From: Eublepharis macularius
Lineage: Eukaryota; Chordata; Lepidosauria; Squamata; Eublepharidae
Reading direction: 5' to 3'
Length of the DNA: 64,000 nucleotides
Assembly: GCF_028583425.1 (NCBI RefSeq)
Contig: NC_072797.1
Span: 21,672,001-21,736,000 of the forward strand
The notes below the pieces were generated by a model. It saw nothing but the letters and a program-made list of their open reading frames with translations. It ran no database searches and was not told where the DNA came from. The translations under genes and the position numbers were made by a program. Of this stretch, positions 51,297-63,460 are shown one piece after another (position 1 is the first letter of the stretch; each line of letters opens with the position of its first letter).

Positions 51297-54200
51297 CTGG
51301 GGAAAAATAAAGGGAAAACGTAGATAAGAAGCTATTCCTCAAGCCCGCCAAGTGTTCTTCTAATGATGAGCTTGGCAGTCCTGTGAAGAATCTCCAGTCA
51401 TGATAAGGACTGAACATGCTCACGGCCATCCAGGAGATACAGAAAGTTCATGACAGCAGAGAGTCAGTCAGGGAAAAGGAGAAAATCTGGGCGGAGAAAA
51501 TCACTGAGCCCATAACACTGGGCTCAGAATGCTACAAACATTTAAGGTCTCTAACTACACTGAAGCCAGTAGCATACTTGAGAGGAAAAGTGGAATGAGG
51601 GAAAATGCTCCTCTGATCTTAACTGTACATACTGGATTCTTTTAGTGGCAAAAGGGTCAGACCCCCTAATGGCTTAGTGTATTCTGGATCTGGGAGTGAA
51701 ACTGGTCAGAGGACACAGGCCTACCCCCAAACAGCATAGGGAAAGAGATGCAAACATAACTGCCTTCTATGAGAAGCTGCACACATTTGGGACTTGTTAT
51801 CAGTTAATTGTGTTACACTGCTAAACTTCTGAGATGTAGGGCTAAGTAAATAGGAAGGTATTCATGTAGCCAACAGCATTACAGTACTGCATAAGCAATG
51901 GGACTGTCCCATTTCCCCTGACCCCCCCCCATTCTTCCAAAAAGTGTAAGCTGCTTTCACTGAGAGTCTGTAAAAGTCCAATTTCTAATTCTATTAGGTT
52001 CCTTTGAAAATATCCCATAAAACTAATTTATAAATCATGACAGTCAATAGCTACACCTTGTAATAATAATGAGTATAAACCGCAGAGGACTTGGGCCTCA
52101 TTGCAAGACTTTTCATTTGTATATGTAGTGTGTGCGCTATACTTGTATCAAGAATTGGCAGTCATGGGAGTCTCCCACTGTAACCACAACTTATATAGAG
52201 GCTCATATACAACTGCCCCAATTCTCTTAATCAAACAAAAAAGATCAGTTAGTAACTCCAGTTCCTCCATAGAAATGGTTGCTTTCTTTGAAACATGTTA
52301 ATGTTTTTTTTAAAAGTTAGAAAACCACCCTGCGTTAACTGGATGTTCTGACCCAGAGATTACAAATCAACCCCAAATAGGAACCCATGGAAGAGAGCTG
52401 TCAAAATGATTGAGATAAATTACCACGATGTTTTGAAAGTAATGAAGCCAGATATCATAGCTGATTAATTCAATTTCACAACACACAAACTGATTACTAC
52501 TACTTTTTTTTTTAAGTTAACACAGAGATTTAGCAGTGTAACACAATTTCCTGATAACAAGTCCCTTGACAGCACTTTCCACCAAAAAGAAGTTATCAGG
52601 ACTGGATGCCTGGAAGCACAGCTGCAACCGACTTGGGCAGGGAAAAGCCAACATGTTGGGGAGGGGGGCAAGGAAGCAGACAAACAAGCTGATGCATTCG
52701 ATAAGCAAGTTCAGGCATATTGCTGCCACTTTGGTCTTCCTACCACTGAGCTTCTGGAACTAAGAAGTTTTGGAAACACCTCCTCCCTCTACAAACAAAT
52801 AACAAGATTTGTATAATCAGAGTCAAAATCCTTTGAACTACAGACTGGCTAATAATAAGCTCAGCCCATTCCAATTTGGCCCCCACAGCAGTAAAAGAGA
52901 AGAGTGGTGATCCAAAGGGAAGCTTGATCCTTGGGCCTTCGTTAGGCCTGACAGTCTTATCAATGGGAAGTCACAAGCATAAACAATACTGTATTCTGAT
53001 GCACACAGTATTCTCAGTGTAGCTAACCCGGGTGAAGAGTTTGCCTGTCCTGACAGAATTGCTCACATTCCTCTCAAAAAGCAGGTTTGTAGCTTGGGAG
53101 TGACATTATATCTGGGCCTACTGAAGGAGGTTCAAGTCTTGTCTGAGGCAAAGAGGGAAGCTCACACCTGGGAAGGCTGCAGAAAGTGAAGGATTGGCAT
53201 GGAAGCATTTGGACTGGGTCAGATTTCTTGGAGATTTCAGAGAACTCTTGGGGAAAGGCTGGCTCTGCCCATCTCCCAAGAATCCTAAAACAATGAAGAC
53301 AGACCCAGGCCTACTCTGGACTGAGATGAGGAATTCAGCCCTCTCCGTGCTGAAGGGATGGGTGAGACTTTCTACTTCCAAAGGAAAACTCTCTGGCTTG
53401 TTTGGTCAACGGAGCGGCCTCTTCCATTTTCTACTCAACATATCTGTAATCTCTCCCCCCGCCCCCCCAATCATTCTTCTCTAAGTGAAATCAAAGTAAT
53501 TCCTCAGGCACCAAGTAACACAATACTAAAAAGAATGAAGAAACCTGGAACAATTTCTTTTTCAGGTACAAGTTGATAAGTCACTTTGACATCTGTTTAA
53601 AAATGTACATGAGAAGGAGGATGAGTATGGTATCATTAACTGCCTGAGTGAAGGCTGCACACAGCAGGAAAATGTCAGAGTGAAGATTATATTACTGTAC
53701 AGTTTATACAGAAACAATAAAAAATCCACCCGTTTAAAGGAACCTAAACATACATAAATTATGCTTAGACAGGCTCCACAAAACTGCCAAGTGCAATTTG
53801 CATGCAGAAACAGGCTTCTATGAAGAAGTGAGGCTTGCAAGGGGGAGAAAACCCACTTAGATTAAACAGCCAAGGGGCGGACCCCCGTTCAAAGCTCCCG
53901 ATGCACGTTGCATGCAAAGATCTTTCCCCAGTCCAGCCAAGCAAGGCCCTCTTTGACCACAGGGATCCATAGCTGAAGTTAAGGGGATGAAGATCTTGGA
54001 TTTCTTTCTTCCCCAAAAGGCAGTCTAAGAAAGCACAGTACGGACCCTATGTTCAAGGGGCAAAAGGAAAAAAAAACACATGCTTCTAGCGTGTTATCAT
54101 GAACTACCAGAAAATAAGCTTGCATTTTGCAATTGCTTATCAGTGCACTAGTGCTAAAGACCACAGCTTTATTTCGTTCCCTAACTAGTAGTATAATTCT

Positions 54201-54650
54201 TTTCTGGGTTTGGACGCGGGCCATGGAACACGAGGAGGAGGAGATTTAGACTTCCTTCTCTGTGCCTTTTTCATGACCTGAATCACCTCCGGGGAGCAGC
54301 AATTTATCTCCTTGACAGAAACTTACACATATAAGTTTTTCCCAACAGAGCATTTCAGGTCAGGAAAACCTTACAAGGAGAAGATTGAAGCCTCTTCTCC
54401 TTGGATGCTATGGCCCCGATCAATGCAAAGTGGACCTCCACACCTCTGGGAATTAAGTGCCCAGAACACCCCACACATAACATGTCTGCTGATGGACCAC
54501 ATGTCCTCCGCGTGGACTGCGTAATGTATGAATCGGCCCCATCAGGTAGTAGGTGGTAAGAATGGTCTTTCTCCACTTGAGATTTTGTAGAGCTTTTATG
54601 TAAAAACTAGTAACAACACCTGTTGTGTGAAAAAATACAAAATACTGATT
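51297..54650. other. NPR3 intron 1, no gene seen
   Basis: No coding region or confidently recognised element. Short open frames at 53118-53484 on both strands look like chance. A segment near 54440-54530 is weakly similar to 55290-55370 (GGGAATTAAGT-CCCAG...), suggesting two copies of an unnamed repeat. Confidence 0.45.
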
Positions 54651-54655
54651 TGGTA

Positions 54656-54815
54656 GGCGCCTTCCCGGTGGCAAGTGGGTGCTTCACAGTAACTTGGAGG
54701 CCAGAGCGGGAGGGTGGTGAGGTGCAGGGAGGAGCACTCAGGTCGTTGATTCAGAGCGGCCCCCTCCCGGTGGAAAGCAGGTGCTTTACAATGGCCTCGA
54801 GGCCAGAGTCATCGG
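54656..54815. repeat. GC-rich degenerate tandem repeat (two units)
   Basis: Two units contain CTTCCCGGTGGCAAGTGGGT / CCTCCCGGTGGAAAGCAGGT, then GCTTCACAGTAACTTGGAGG / GCTTTACAATGGCCTCGAGG. They are about 100 bp apart. They stand out against AT-rich intron DNA. Confidence 0.65.
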
Positions 54816-55636
54816 CAATGTGCCCACGCGAGGATAAAAAGTGAGTCAGCTTGCCTTTTATATAGTAGGATGAGCAACTGGGTATATAATTGGGTATATA
54901 ATTTTCAAAAATAGTAAACATAAGCATTTAAGAACCTTCAAGTATACCCTCTGAACTATATAAAGATTTTAGTTTTCATTAAGTATGTTTTATGGTTATG
55001 GTAACCAATTACCATATGGCATACACTACACAGAAGCATATACATGGAAATACATGGAAATTTTCAATTTGAACTTCTGAATCAGCCACCCCAGATGATT
55101 AAATCATGATTTAAAGTCAATCCACTCAAGGCCATCCAGTTTCTGGCCTGTATCACAGAACTCTACATAGCTTAGGCCTGTTAAATTTTGTGCAATTTAA
55201 ACCAAAATTATATCGATGATGGAATGAGGGAGATAGCTGAAGCCCTTTTCCTTCACACTCTGAGGTCCTGCTCTACCCAAACTGACTCCCACACACCAGG
55301 GAATTAAGTTCCCAGCATGGACCACACAAAGCATGTCTTTTCACAGTCCGTGTGTCCGCATCTGAGCAACATTTGAGCAACAGTAGATTGAAAAAAATAT
55401 ATATACTGTTGAATACTAAATGCTTGATGACTAGGCCACTATTTGAAGTGTATGTGTTTTTGTTCACTTCTAACCAACCCTGGATAAGATTTTGGTCAGA
55501 GAGCATCAAGTTGTTCCAAGGTGGCCTGCTTCTGAACATAATGTCAGTCAATCGTCCCTACATAGCCCTCTACGATCAAGGTAGCTTCTTTCAGACAGCT
55601 GTTTAGTGGCCCACCTTCTACCAGGCCTGCCATCTG

Positions 55637-55815
55637 CTGGCCTAGTAGTTAGAACATTCAGCTAGGACTGGGGACACTCAACCATGAAGGTCACTAGGTG
55701 ACCTTGAGTCAGACTCTCTTGGACTAACCTACATTTTTTGAGGAAGAAAAGGAGAGACAGTGTATACTGCCCTCAACTTCTCTGAAGAAGGGTGGAATTA
55801 AAATGCTGTAAGATT
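55637..55815 (+). mobile_element. Sauria-type tRNA-derived SINE (diverged)
   Basis: CTGGCCTAGTAGTTAGAACA, CACTAGGTGACCTTGAGTCA, GACTAACCTACATTTTT and AAGAAGGGTGGAATTAAAAT match the head, middle and tail of this SINE class. Older than the copies at 7283 and 13615. Confidence 0.65.
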
Positions 55816-57536
55816 TTTCCATTTACATAACATTTATTTGAGATGATCACTCATTTAAAAATATACGTATCTCTCATACTTTCTGCTTATTCAGTTATCA
55901 AGGTTGCTCACAATCACAAACATCAAAGATGTATGCTCTGTTTAGGACTGCACAGTTAATTTGGTTCCTGAGGCTTACTTAACTAGGTATTAGGAGAACC
56001 ACCATGGGAAAAGCAGTCCATAGTCAAGGCACCACCACAGAAAAAGTTCTCGCTTTGATATCCCTTTTACCTTATGGAAGTGGATGGCAGCAGGGACTCT
56101 CAGAGTAGGTATATGTGGGAATAGGAAGTCCTTATTTTTATTAGAAAACTGATAACACCACCTCTCCAAAGAATATGCTCAAGGCAGCTTAAAAAAACCA
56201 AAGGATAACATCTTAAAAGCAGCATAAAGTTCATTATTATTAACAAACCACTAAAACCCAGCCAGTCCATCAGAACAGCACAAAACATATGGCAGCCTCG
56301 AATGATTCTCAAAACACTTACTTGACCAGAAGTAGACTTTAAAAGCAATTTGAAAGGATCAGCTCCTAAAACTAAAAGCCTGGGTAAAAAGAAATGTAGC
56401 ACATCACCTAAATGTAGGGTAGAGGCCAGGTCAAGCTCAGGGGCCAGGGCATTCCTCTGCCATAGAGCCATCACAAAGACAGTCTGTCAAGTATTCTGGC
56501 TCCAAGAACTTTAAGGCCTTAAAGATACAAACCAGCATTTTGAATGGTCTTTGAACACTGTGGCTAGTTAGAGGTTTGAACTGAAATCCTATACAGAATT
56601 ACACTCTTTTAACTCTGCTTAGGATTTCACCCTTAGTCCAACATTAAGGGCCAAACTACACATTATGTCTGCCATGTGGTTACCACAGGTACTTGCAGCA
56701 GGACACCCGCTGCAAGATCCTGTGAAAGCTCAATTTAGAACCACTGCAAGGGCCCCATTCTGGTCTTCTGTACTTGGAGAAGGTCCAATAGCTCAAGTGA
56801 AGCCCTTGAGGAGAAGCTAGAGAGGTGGACGAGTCAGGAGGTTTGGCTCTCTTCACCCAAGCACCCCCTTTGCTCTTAAAATGAAGGCCCACACTGGCTT
56901 TATACGTGACTACAGAAGACTCTGGTATAAACCAGTAAGTTTGCCAGCATCACATCAAGTCTGAGCCTAATTTTGTAATGTATCTCTCTTAACTACACTG
57001 ATGTGGGAATTTAGTTCTAATATACACTAGGCATTACAGAACTGTCAGTTGTTTTTTTAAAAAGTCTCTTACAAGCTATGTCTCGCTTGTTTTTGCGAAG
57101 CTGGTGGCTAGAGTTAGGAATTCATGCACTCCCTTAACAGGGGTTTCCACAAAATGCCTTTGTTATTTATGCACTGCTCAATGGGACCTCTCCAAGGTTG
57201 TGGAGGAAGAGACTCTTTATTCAGCAGGGCCAAAAGAAAACATCTCTGACTCATAACATATGCAAAGTCACTATACAAGAATGAAAGGTTAAGTATCAGG
57301 GTTTTTGTCATCCATCCAACATTTCTTTTTAGGTACGCTCATAGGGATTTTGCATTCTTAGAACTAAAAATCTTGAAAAGCACACCAATTTCTCTTTTTA
57401 ATTGTGGACGATTACTATACTGTACAACAAAAAGGGGAATATCTTAAGTCAAACAGGAAGTTCCCTGATTCAGCAAAAACATTAAGTTATCCACTGTATT
57501 TCCCCCCATGTAATGTACCACCTGGTGGCCAGACCT
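55816..57536. other. NPR3 intron 1, no gene seen
   Basis: AT-rich intron DNA with one small palindromic repeat at 56581. No coding region. Confidence 0.5.
56581..56631. mobile_element. Palindromic MITE-like repeat
   Basis: CTGAAATCCTATACAG at the left reads back as CTGCTTAGGATTTCA at the right. Same family as 9102-9156. Confidence 0.55.
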
Positions 57537-57657
57537 AGGGTAGCCAATAGGTTTGAAGAAAAATGTCCTGTCCCTTTTCATGGGTGGAATTAGGCAGCTG
57601 AAGGTTTTCATAGCGTGGAGATAAATAACATCCCTTGACAAATAACATACCAGAATT

Positions 57658-57830
57658 TTGTGGATACCATGGATAGCTAAAAAGACAAATAATTGGCTTC
57701 TAGATCAAATCAAGCCTGAACTCTCCCTAGAAGCTAAAATGACAAAACTAAGGCTATCGTACTTTGGTCACATCATGAGAAGACATGATTCTCTGGAAAA
57801 GTCAGTAATGCTAGGAAAAGTAGAAGGCAC
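57658..57830 (+). mobile_element. RTE/BovB-like LINE fragment (ORF2 C-terminus)
   Basis: The frame reads NNWLLDQIKPELSLEAKMTK, then LRLSYFGHIMRRHDSLEKSV and MLGKVEG, a conserved BovB C-terminal region. It is enclosed by the inverted ends of the fold-back element and runs into a microsatellite. Confidence 0.85.
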
Positions 57831-57893
57831 GCACGCACGCACGCGCACGCACACACACACACATACTCACACACACGCGCGCGCACGTGCGTC
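57829..57893. repeat. Purine-pyrimidine microsatellite (GCAC / AC / GC)n
   Basis: A mixture of CGCA, CA and CG dinucleotide runs, alternating purine and pyrimidine almost throughout. Such a tract can adopt Z-DNA. Confidence 0.9.
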
Positions 57894-57940
57894 TCTATTA
57901 AAGGGACAGGACATTTCTTCTTCAGGCAGTTGGCTACCCT

Positions 57941-59140
57941 TGCCCAGCAAACCCTTGTCCAGCAAACATGGGATTCCTAACTCTCGTGTTAGGGAGAGAA
58001 ACGGAAGGCAGAGAGCACGCTCAACCCTTTCTCCAGTTGCTGCTTTCCCCTTTCCCCACTATCTCCTACTGCAGCTATTGCAGCTCCCCATTTGCCCACC
58101 TACTTTAGAAACATGTCTGGGAATCTCAGCCGAAAGTAGGTATTTCAAAGAGAGCAACCCCTTCCCTACAAAGCAGCCTTCTCCCCACCCTATTTCTCCC
58201 TCCCCCCCCCCACACCAACTGGGTGCAAACATTAAAGGCAGGGTCACGGCCATTTCTGCCCTTCACTACCAACGTGTAGTGTACATTGTACTTTTTAAAA
58301 TACTGTGGCTATCACAGTAGAAAACAGTTTGTTCTAAGAAGTGGACTATAGCACCAGTGGCTTTAAGTGCTCTGGGTGATAATAAATGTTCCTCAGCTTT
58401 GTTGTCCCATGTAAATATCTTCCCACAGTCAACTATTTGTATAAACTGAGTGCACTGTCCATCTTTATCTGTTATTCACAAGGATCAGTCAAGGTGCCAC
58501 TTGAACAACCTACACTACTGTGCTGCTCCTACTGGGTAATTTCTAAACCATTTAACACATTATATTTAATTGTCCATGCTTTATTTCAGCATTGTTTCAA
58601 CTGATCAGATTTCTGCAATCCAGACCGTGCTGATTTGTTCATTAAATGTCCCAGCCATTGATTTACATTGTGTAATCTGCCTTGAGTCTCACTGAGAAAG
58701 GTGGCTTATAATTAACGCAAATAAGTGAACAAACATGATGCTCAGGGTTCTTCTCAGTGCAGATTTTAATGTGGGGGCTGCTCTAGCTAGGTTTCCTGCA
58801 CTGCCGTTGCATGTTGCCATTACGCTCCCTTTCACGGATCAAGACGGACATTGCACCAGTGTGCACCTTGATCCACACGATGGAGTAATTTACGAAGAAT
58901 GCCTTCATTCAGACACGGAAATGAAGACCAACACTTCCTTAGCCTCTAACACCTACTCCTATGCAAAAAACCAGTACTAATAGAGGAGGATTACTTTATT
59001 GCTATATCCTACATCCACCAGCTGTTTGTGCTAATCTAGAGTAATAAGGAGGCACACGTCTGGTTGCTGAAGCAATGCAAACCAATCCATACTTCCTCAG
59101 TGGGATTTACTGTCAGGGGAATGAAAACCCTGCCCTCAAG
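57941..59140. other. NPR3 intron 1, no gene seen apart from a repeat at 58575
   Basis: No coding region supported. The 220-residue open frame at 57658-58320 is the BovB fragment read on through the microsatellite into intron DNA. Confidence 0.5.
58575..58735 (+). repeat. Interspersed repeat 3' part, copy 2
   Basis: Shares CTTTATTTCAGCATTGTTTC-like and TTGTGTAATCTGCCTTGAGT then CTCACTGAGAAAG with 11930-12105. Family not named. Confidence 0.5.
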
Positions 59141-59322
59141 GCATAGCTGACTTACGGTGACCCCGTGGGGCTTTAGCGGCAAGGGCCTAATAGAGGTGGT
59201 TTGCCATTGCCTTCCTCTGCAAGCCCCATCTTCCTTGGAGGTCTCCCATCCAATTAGTAACCAGGGCTGACCCTGCTTAGCTTCTGAGATCCGACGATAT
59301 CAGGCTATCCAGGTCAGGGATA
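59141..59322 (-). mobile_element. 5S rRNA-derived SINE (minus strand)
   Basis: Reverse orientation of the copy at 44862: GACTTACGGTGACCCCGTGG is the tail, and AGGTGGTTTGCCATTGCC the body. CTTGGAGGTCTCCCATCC and CCCTGCTTAGCTTCTGAGAT are the 5S-derived part. Confidence 0.88.
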
Positions 59323-60410
59323 CTGCAGGTAAGGTAAGGGTACAGAGAACTGTAGCCTCCATGTTGCTTTCAAGGAACCACCCCTATAACGTAAATTCCA
59401 TTGCAATCAACTGCAAATATTTCATTGATCGTAAAGGCTGTGAATTCCATCACTCCTTGTTGTTCGGTGGAAGTTTCCTTCCAGGGATATTCTTGCTCTA
59501 AAGCTCTGTGACATCTGGAGTAGTTGTTACATTCAAATATTTGATGAAAAGCCTTTTAAGTCTCTTGTAAGCTTGTATTTAGGGCATTTCTTACCAAAAC
59601 TTAGCAACCTTTTTTGGCATATGCTTTCAGCATGTTTATGTGTGCTTTCAGAACAGATGGCAAAGGAATTCCTCAAACAATGTATGTGTTTGGTGGGGGG
59701 CAGGAATCAAGAATAAGCAAGACAGAGACGGAGTTTAATATGCATCACAGGGCAGCTTGCCTTTCGCAATGTCTTTCATGTAACTGATGACAAGCACATG
59801 CCACAAACAATTCGGCAGCCTCGGACAGAAGCTTCCCTGGGTACATCCCAACCCCCATTCATTGTAAATCTGTCGTCTCTGCTTTCTACGACCCCTGCTG
59901 ACTAAATGAGTCCAAAAGCCATCAGTGTATGACCTGCCGGAGAACAACTTCCTAGTCTGAATAAAAACAGGAAACACCACAAAAGACAGACTCCGCTGAT
60001 ACTAAGAGAAGTCCGCTTGAAATCCCCAAACATGAAATATTCAGATTAGAGTGAAAAACAATGAAAGGAGATCCTGAAAGCTCTCTCTCATTTATCATCT
60101 ATACGAACAGGTAATATATTTTTGAACGTATCAGATTTTTGAGGAAAACAAAAGAGGGCACATTCAGGGCAGGGGGGAATCTTGGCAAACACTTCAGTTG
60201 GGAAACACTAACAATGAAACAGAGAATGGAAACAAGAGGGCGAGCAGCAACAGGAAAATTAATTTAGAGATTGTGGCACAGGTGGACAGAAATAGGACCA
60301 TTGATATTTGGACTTAACTCACCCTTGCCCTACATTGCTCTATTATCCAGTGCATGTTTCTGTACATTTCGGTTTGTAACTTTTTGATTCCCCTTTGTTG
60401 GTTCACAGTA
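59323..60410. other. NPR3 intron 1, no gene seen
   Basis: No coding region or recognised repeat. Confidence 0.5.
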
Positions 60411-60628
60411 GAAAAGAGCAAGAGTCCAGTAGCACCTATTAAGACTAAATTTGTGGTAGGGTATGAGCTTTCGTGAGTCACAGTTCACTTCTTTAGATAC
60501 CTGAAAGAATCTGAAGCCATGACTCACGAAAACTTATACTGTACCACAGATTTTGTTAGTCTTATAGGTGCTACTGGACTCTTGCTCTTTTCTATTGCTA
60601 CAGACTAACATGGGCTACCCATCTTGAT
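60411..60628. mobile_element. Inverted-repeat element (complete copy)
   Basis: Arms 60411-60499 and 60516-60598 are inverse copies (AGAGTCCAGTAGCACCTATT against AATA...GGTGCTACTGGACTCT). They are followed by TGCTACAGACTAACATGGGC. It has the same architecture as the split element at 18951-20340 and no coding capacity. The class is not certain. Confidence 0.7.
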
Positions 60629-62270
60629 CTCTCTCCTTGGTTCACAGGTAAGAGATGTGGACATGAATATCTGGACAATTTTGAAGGGCATGCCCCTCAA
60701 TCCAAACTTATCTCATGTACATGTGCATGAATAACTGGAAGATAAAATGGGTATCATATTCTTCGAAGTGGAGAATAGATGGCTCACTCACTGCAGGTGT
60801 TGGAAAATAATGGTACCCAAACAAGGGCTCCCTTTCTCACACTGACAGGGAGTCAACAAGCTGTTAATCTTACTGAACTACAGTGATTCATCCGGAGATG
60901 TCAATTTGTAACCTGCTTTTGAAAATTATTTAACCTTTTACAAGTCCTGTCTACCTTAAGCCTTCATTCCAGATGATTCTTATGCCATTAATTTTATGAA
61001 CAGCAGGAGGAAGAAATGCTCCAGGAGAAAACCAAACTGGGTGCGTATATAGTTTATAGGGGTTAGATATATTATCATAATCTTGACAACAGCCCTATAA
61101 GGGAGAGATCAGTATTAGAAGTGTGCAAATCACCCTTGCCGCAGACGGAATGATGAGGCTAAGAGAACAGCGCCTTGCTTATGACCACTTAGTACACTTA
61201 CAGCAGAGGGTAAAATTCAAACTAGGGGCTTCGTGGTAGTCATGCACAGGTGTGTGTGTGTGTGTGTGTGTACGCACATGAAAGAGGCCCAGAAAGCCTA
61301 TGGTACATTGAAAAATCACTATCCAGCTGCACTTTTGATTTTCATACTTGGCATCTCAGGGAACCAGCCATCCGCAAAAACAATGAAGAATGCATGCGGA
61401 GTCACTCCAATTACAGATTACTATGCAACTGTGTGGGCAGAAACAATATACAGCCAATCCTCCAGCAGCTAACGAAAAGCAGCAAGTGAAGATGGTCAAT
61501 TCCAAGAAGACCAAGGGTGGTAGTGATAAAGGAAAGATGAGGGAGGACACATTACAAATGACTCTTAAAAGGTTGGTGTTTGTGGACACTTCACATTTTT
61601 AAAACTGGTTTTTGAACAAGATCCTCCCTAAACAAAAGTAAGGGAAAGGTAAGCGGTAAGTTAGGAGCAAAACTAGAAATTGCAAGATTAGAACTTCAAA
61701 AATGTATAGATGATGCTGGTGAAAGAGGTTTGCAGAGGTTACTGAAGTTAATGGGCAGGGGGAAAGGTTAAATGTAATCCAATCCAGAATATGCCCTATT
61801 GAAATGAGCCCTTTATATCTACAGTTTATTCCAATACCTTTCTAATCTATATTGCCAGCTGTCTGCACAGTGCAAGATTGTATCAGCCATCTAGTCAATT
61901 GTCTCACTGTACAATAAACACACTACTGCCCCATATTTGTTACATTGGAGTCAAACATCTTTCTCCCTGCTAATATTATTGTGAGAAAATCACATTTCCC
62001 TGGTGTGCCTATTGAAGCTGGAAGGGCCATGTGTACTGTGACTACAAGTCTGTTAGGGGCACCTATTGGCCAGCGCCTGTATCATCACTGAAAACATTCT
62101 GACTCTCATTCTCTTCTGCTTCATTGTAGAAGCGCTCACTTATTTTATATATGGTTTTTTAAAAAATGATCGAGTGCTCCCTGGTGGACCACTGTAGTCA
62201 TAGTAAAACCCGGCAGACATCTATATTGCAATCCCCCCCTCTCCATTTTAAAGTATACTTTGCTTATCAT

Positions 62271-62272
<2 letters not shown>
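60629..62272. other. NPR3 intron 1, no gene seen
   Basis: No supported coding region. A (TG)n microsatellite is at 61251-61271. Confidence 0.5.

Positions 62273-62312
<40 letters not shown>
62273..62312. repeat. (CA)n microsatellite
   Basis: About 20 uninterrupted CA units. Confidence 0.97.
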
Positions 62313-62314
<2 letters not shown>

Positions 62315-62424
62315 GGTACTGAATATTTGCTAAACAGAAAGGAAATGTTCTCCCACTCACTAGAGCAACAAAAGGTGGTAGTAAAGCAGCTTTAGTTCAG
62401 TAGTGGAATGGGAAGAATTTCAGG

Positions 62425-62545
62425 ACCTCTCACAAGGAACCAGTGTAGTTTAGGAACTGGTGGGATCTGGAAGATCTGGGTTCAAGTTTCACCTTCAAAG
62501 ATTCACTATTTGATATTGGGCAAATTGCTCTCTCTCCCCCCCACC
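62425..62545 (+). mobile_element. Sauria-type tRNA-derived SINE (strongly diverged)
   Basis: AACCAGTGTAGTTTAGGAAC, GATCTGGGTTCAAGTTTCAC (B-box-like) and GATATTGGGCAAATTGCTC follow the SINE order but with many changes. 3' part lost. Confidence 0.45.
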
Positions 62546-63194
62546 CACTACAAAGGGATGAGATTGCAAAGTAAAGAACCCTGCAAATGAATTAGAGGTC
62601 AGTCCACTAGGTTCAAAATGGAACCGGTACTTTCATGCAAAGAGGTCAACCACCACAGAGGTCTGAGCCACAGCTGAACCAGACTGTCTCTCCTAAACAA
62701 GCCAGAATCTGGCTAGAGGTGCAGGGCAGGGCAAGCGCTCCCGCCAACATGCTTCTCTCCTCCGCCCCAGGATGTTTGCCCATGGCGTTGGGGCGCAGCC
62801 GGGGCGCAGCCCTGCCTCGAGCAGGTCTCAAAAATCCCGATTCGGGATTGCTTGAGGGTCAAAGCCAGTCCAGTCGGGGAGCGCAACGCAGCAGAGAAGC
62901 AGCGACGATTCGCGGTGGTTGCACGATCCAAGCACTAGGGCCGGGGAAAGAACGCGCACATTTTTTCCGCGGGTCCAAGGGTGCAGCAGACCATTCCTGC
63001 ACCCTAGTAACTAAATACTGCTATTTTATCCTGCCTTTCCTCCAAGGAACGTAGGGTGCCTGTCCTCCAACAATCTTGCGAGGTAGCCCAGCGACTGGCC
63101 CAACGCCACTCACAGAGCAGTCTACGCAGATTTCCTCCTCTCAGAGCCCACTGAAATCAAGCGGCGCAGCCTGGAACAAACTGCATCACCAGAG

Positions 63195-63350
63195 TTGCCA
63201 ACCTCCAGGTGGGGCCTGGAGACCCTGCTCCAGCTACCCTGGAGAAGAGAGCCGTTTGGGGGAGTGGATTCTATGGCATCATACCCTGCCGAAGTCCCTT
63301 CCCAGGATCGCACCGCAAACCTCCAGGAACTGAAGCTAGCAACCCTGGAA
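63195..63350. mobile_element. Short DNA-transposon-like repeat next to NPR3 exon 1
   Basis: The ends GAGTTGCCAACCTCCAGGTG and GAAGCTAGCAACCCTGG are roughly inverse. The interior GGATTCTATGGCATCATACC then CTGCCGAAGTCCCTTCCC and AACCTCCAGGAACT fits a widespread reptile non-autonomous repeat. It lies about 110 bp inside intron 1. Confidence 0.6.
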
Positions 63351-63460
63351 CGGGGATAGGATCCCCCCAACACACAGCCCGACCCCCGCACCAACTCCAC
63401 GGAACCTCTCTGTGCCCCTTGTCCTGAGCGCGGCCAGGTGTCGGGGCCGCGCGGGCTCAC

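Larger units (their letters stand above)
57537..57940. mobile_element. Fold-back element with 42-bp inverted ends around a BovB fragment
   Basis: The left arm 57537-57578 (AGGGTAGCCAATAGG...AAATGTCCTGTCCCTTTT) is the inverse of 57899-57940 (AAAGGGACAGGACATTT...GTTGGCTACCCT). Between the arms lie an RTE/BovB 3' fragment and a microsatellite. No target duplication could be found. Confidence 0.75.

Noticed and set aside
57658-58320. 220-residue open frame
   Set aside because: A BovB LINE fragment read through a microsatellite into intron sequence.
62635-63054. 139-residue open frame near NPR3 exon 1
   Set aside because: Open by GC-rich composition; no family motif, no splice or promoter context on the plus strand.
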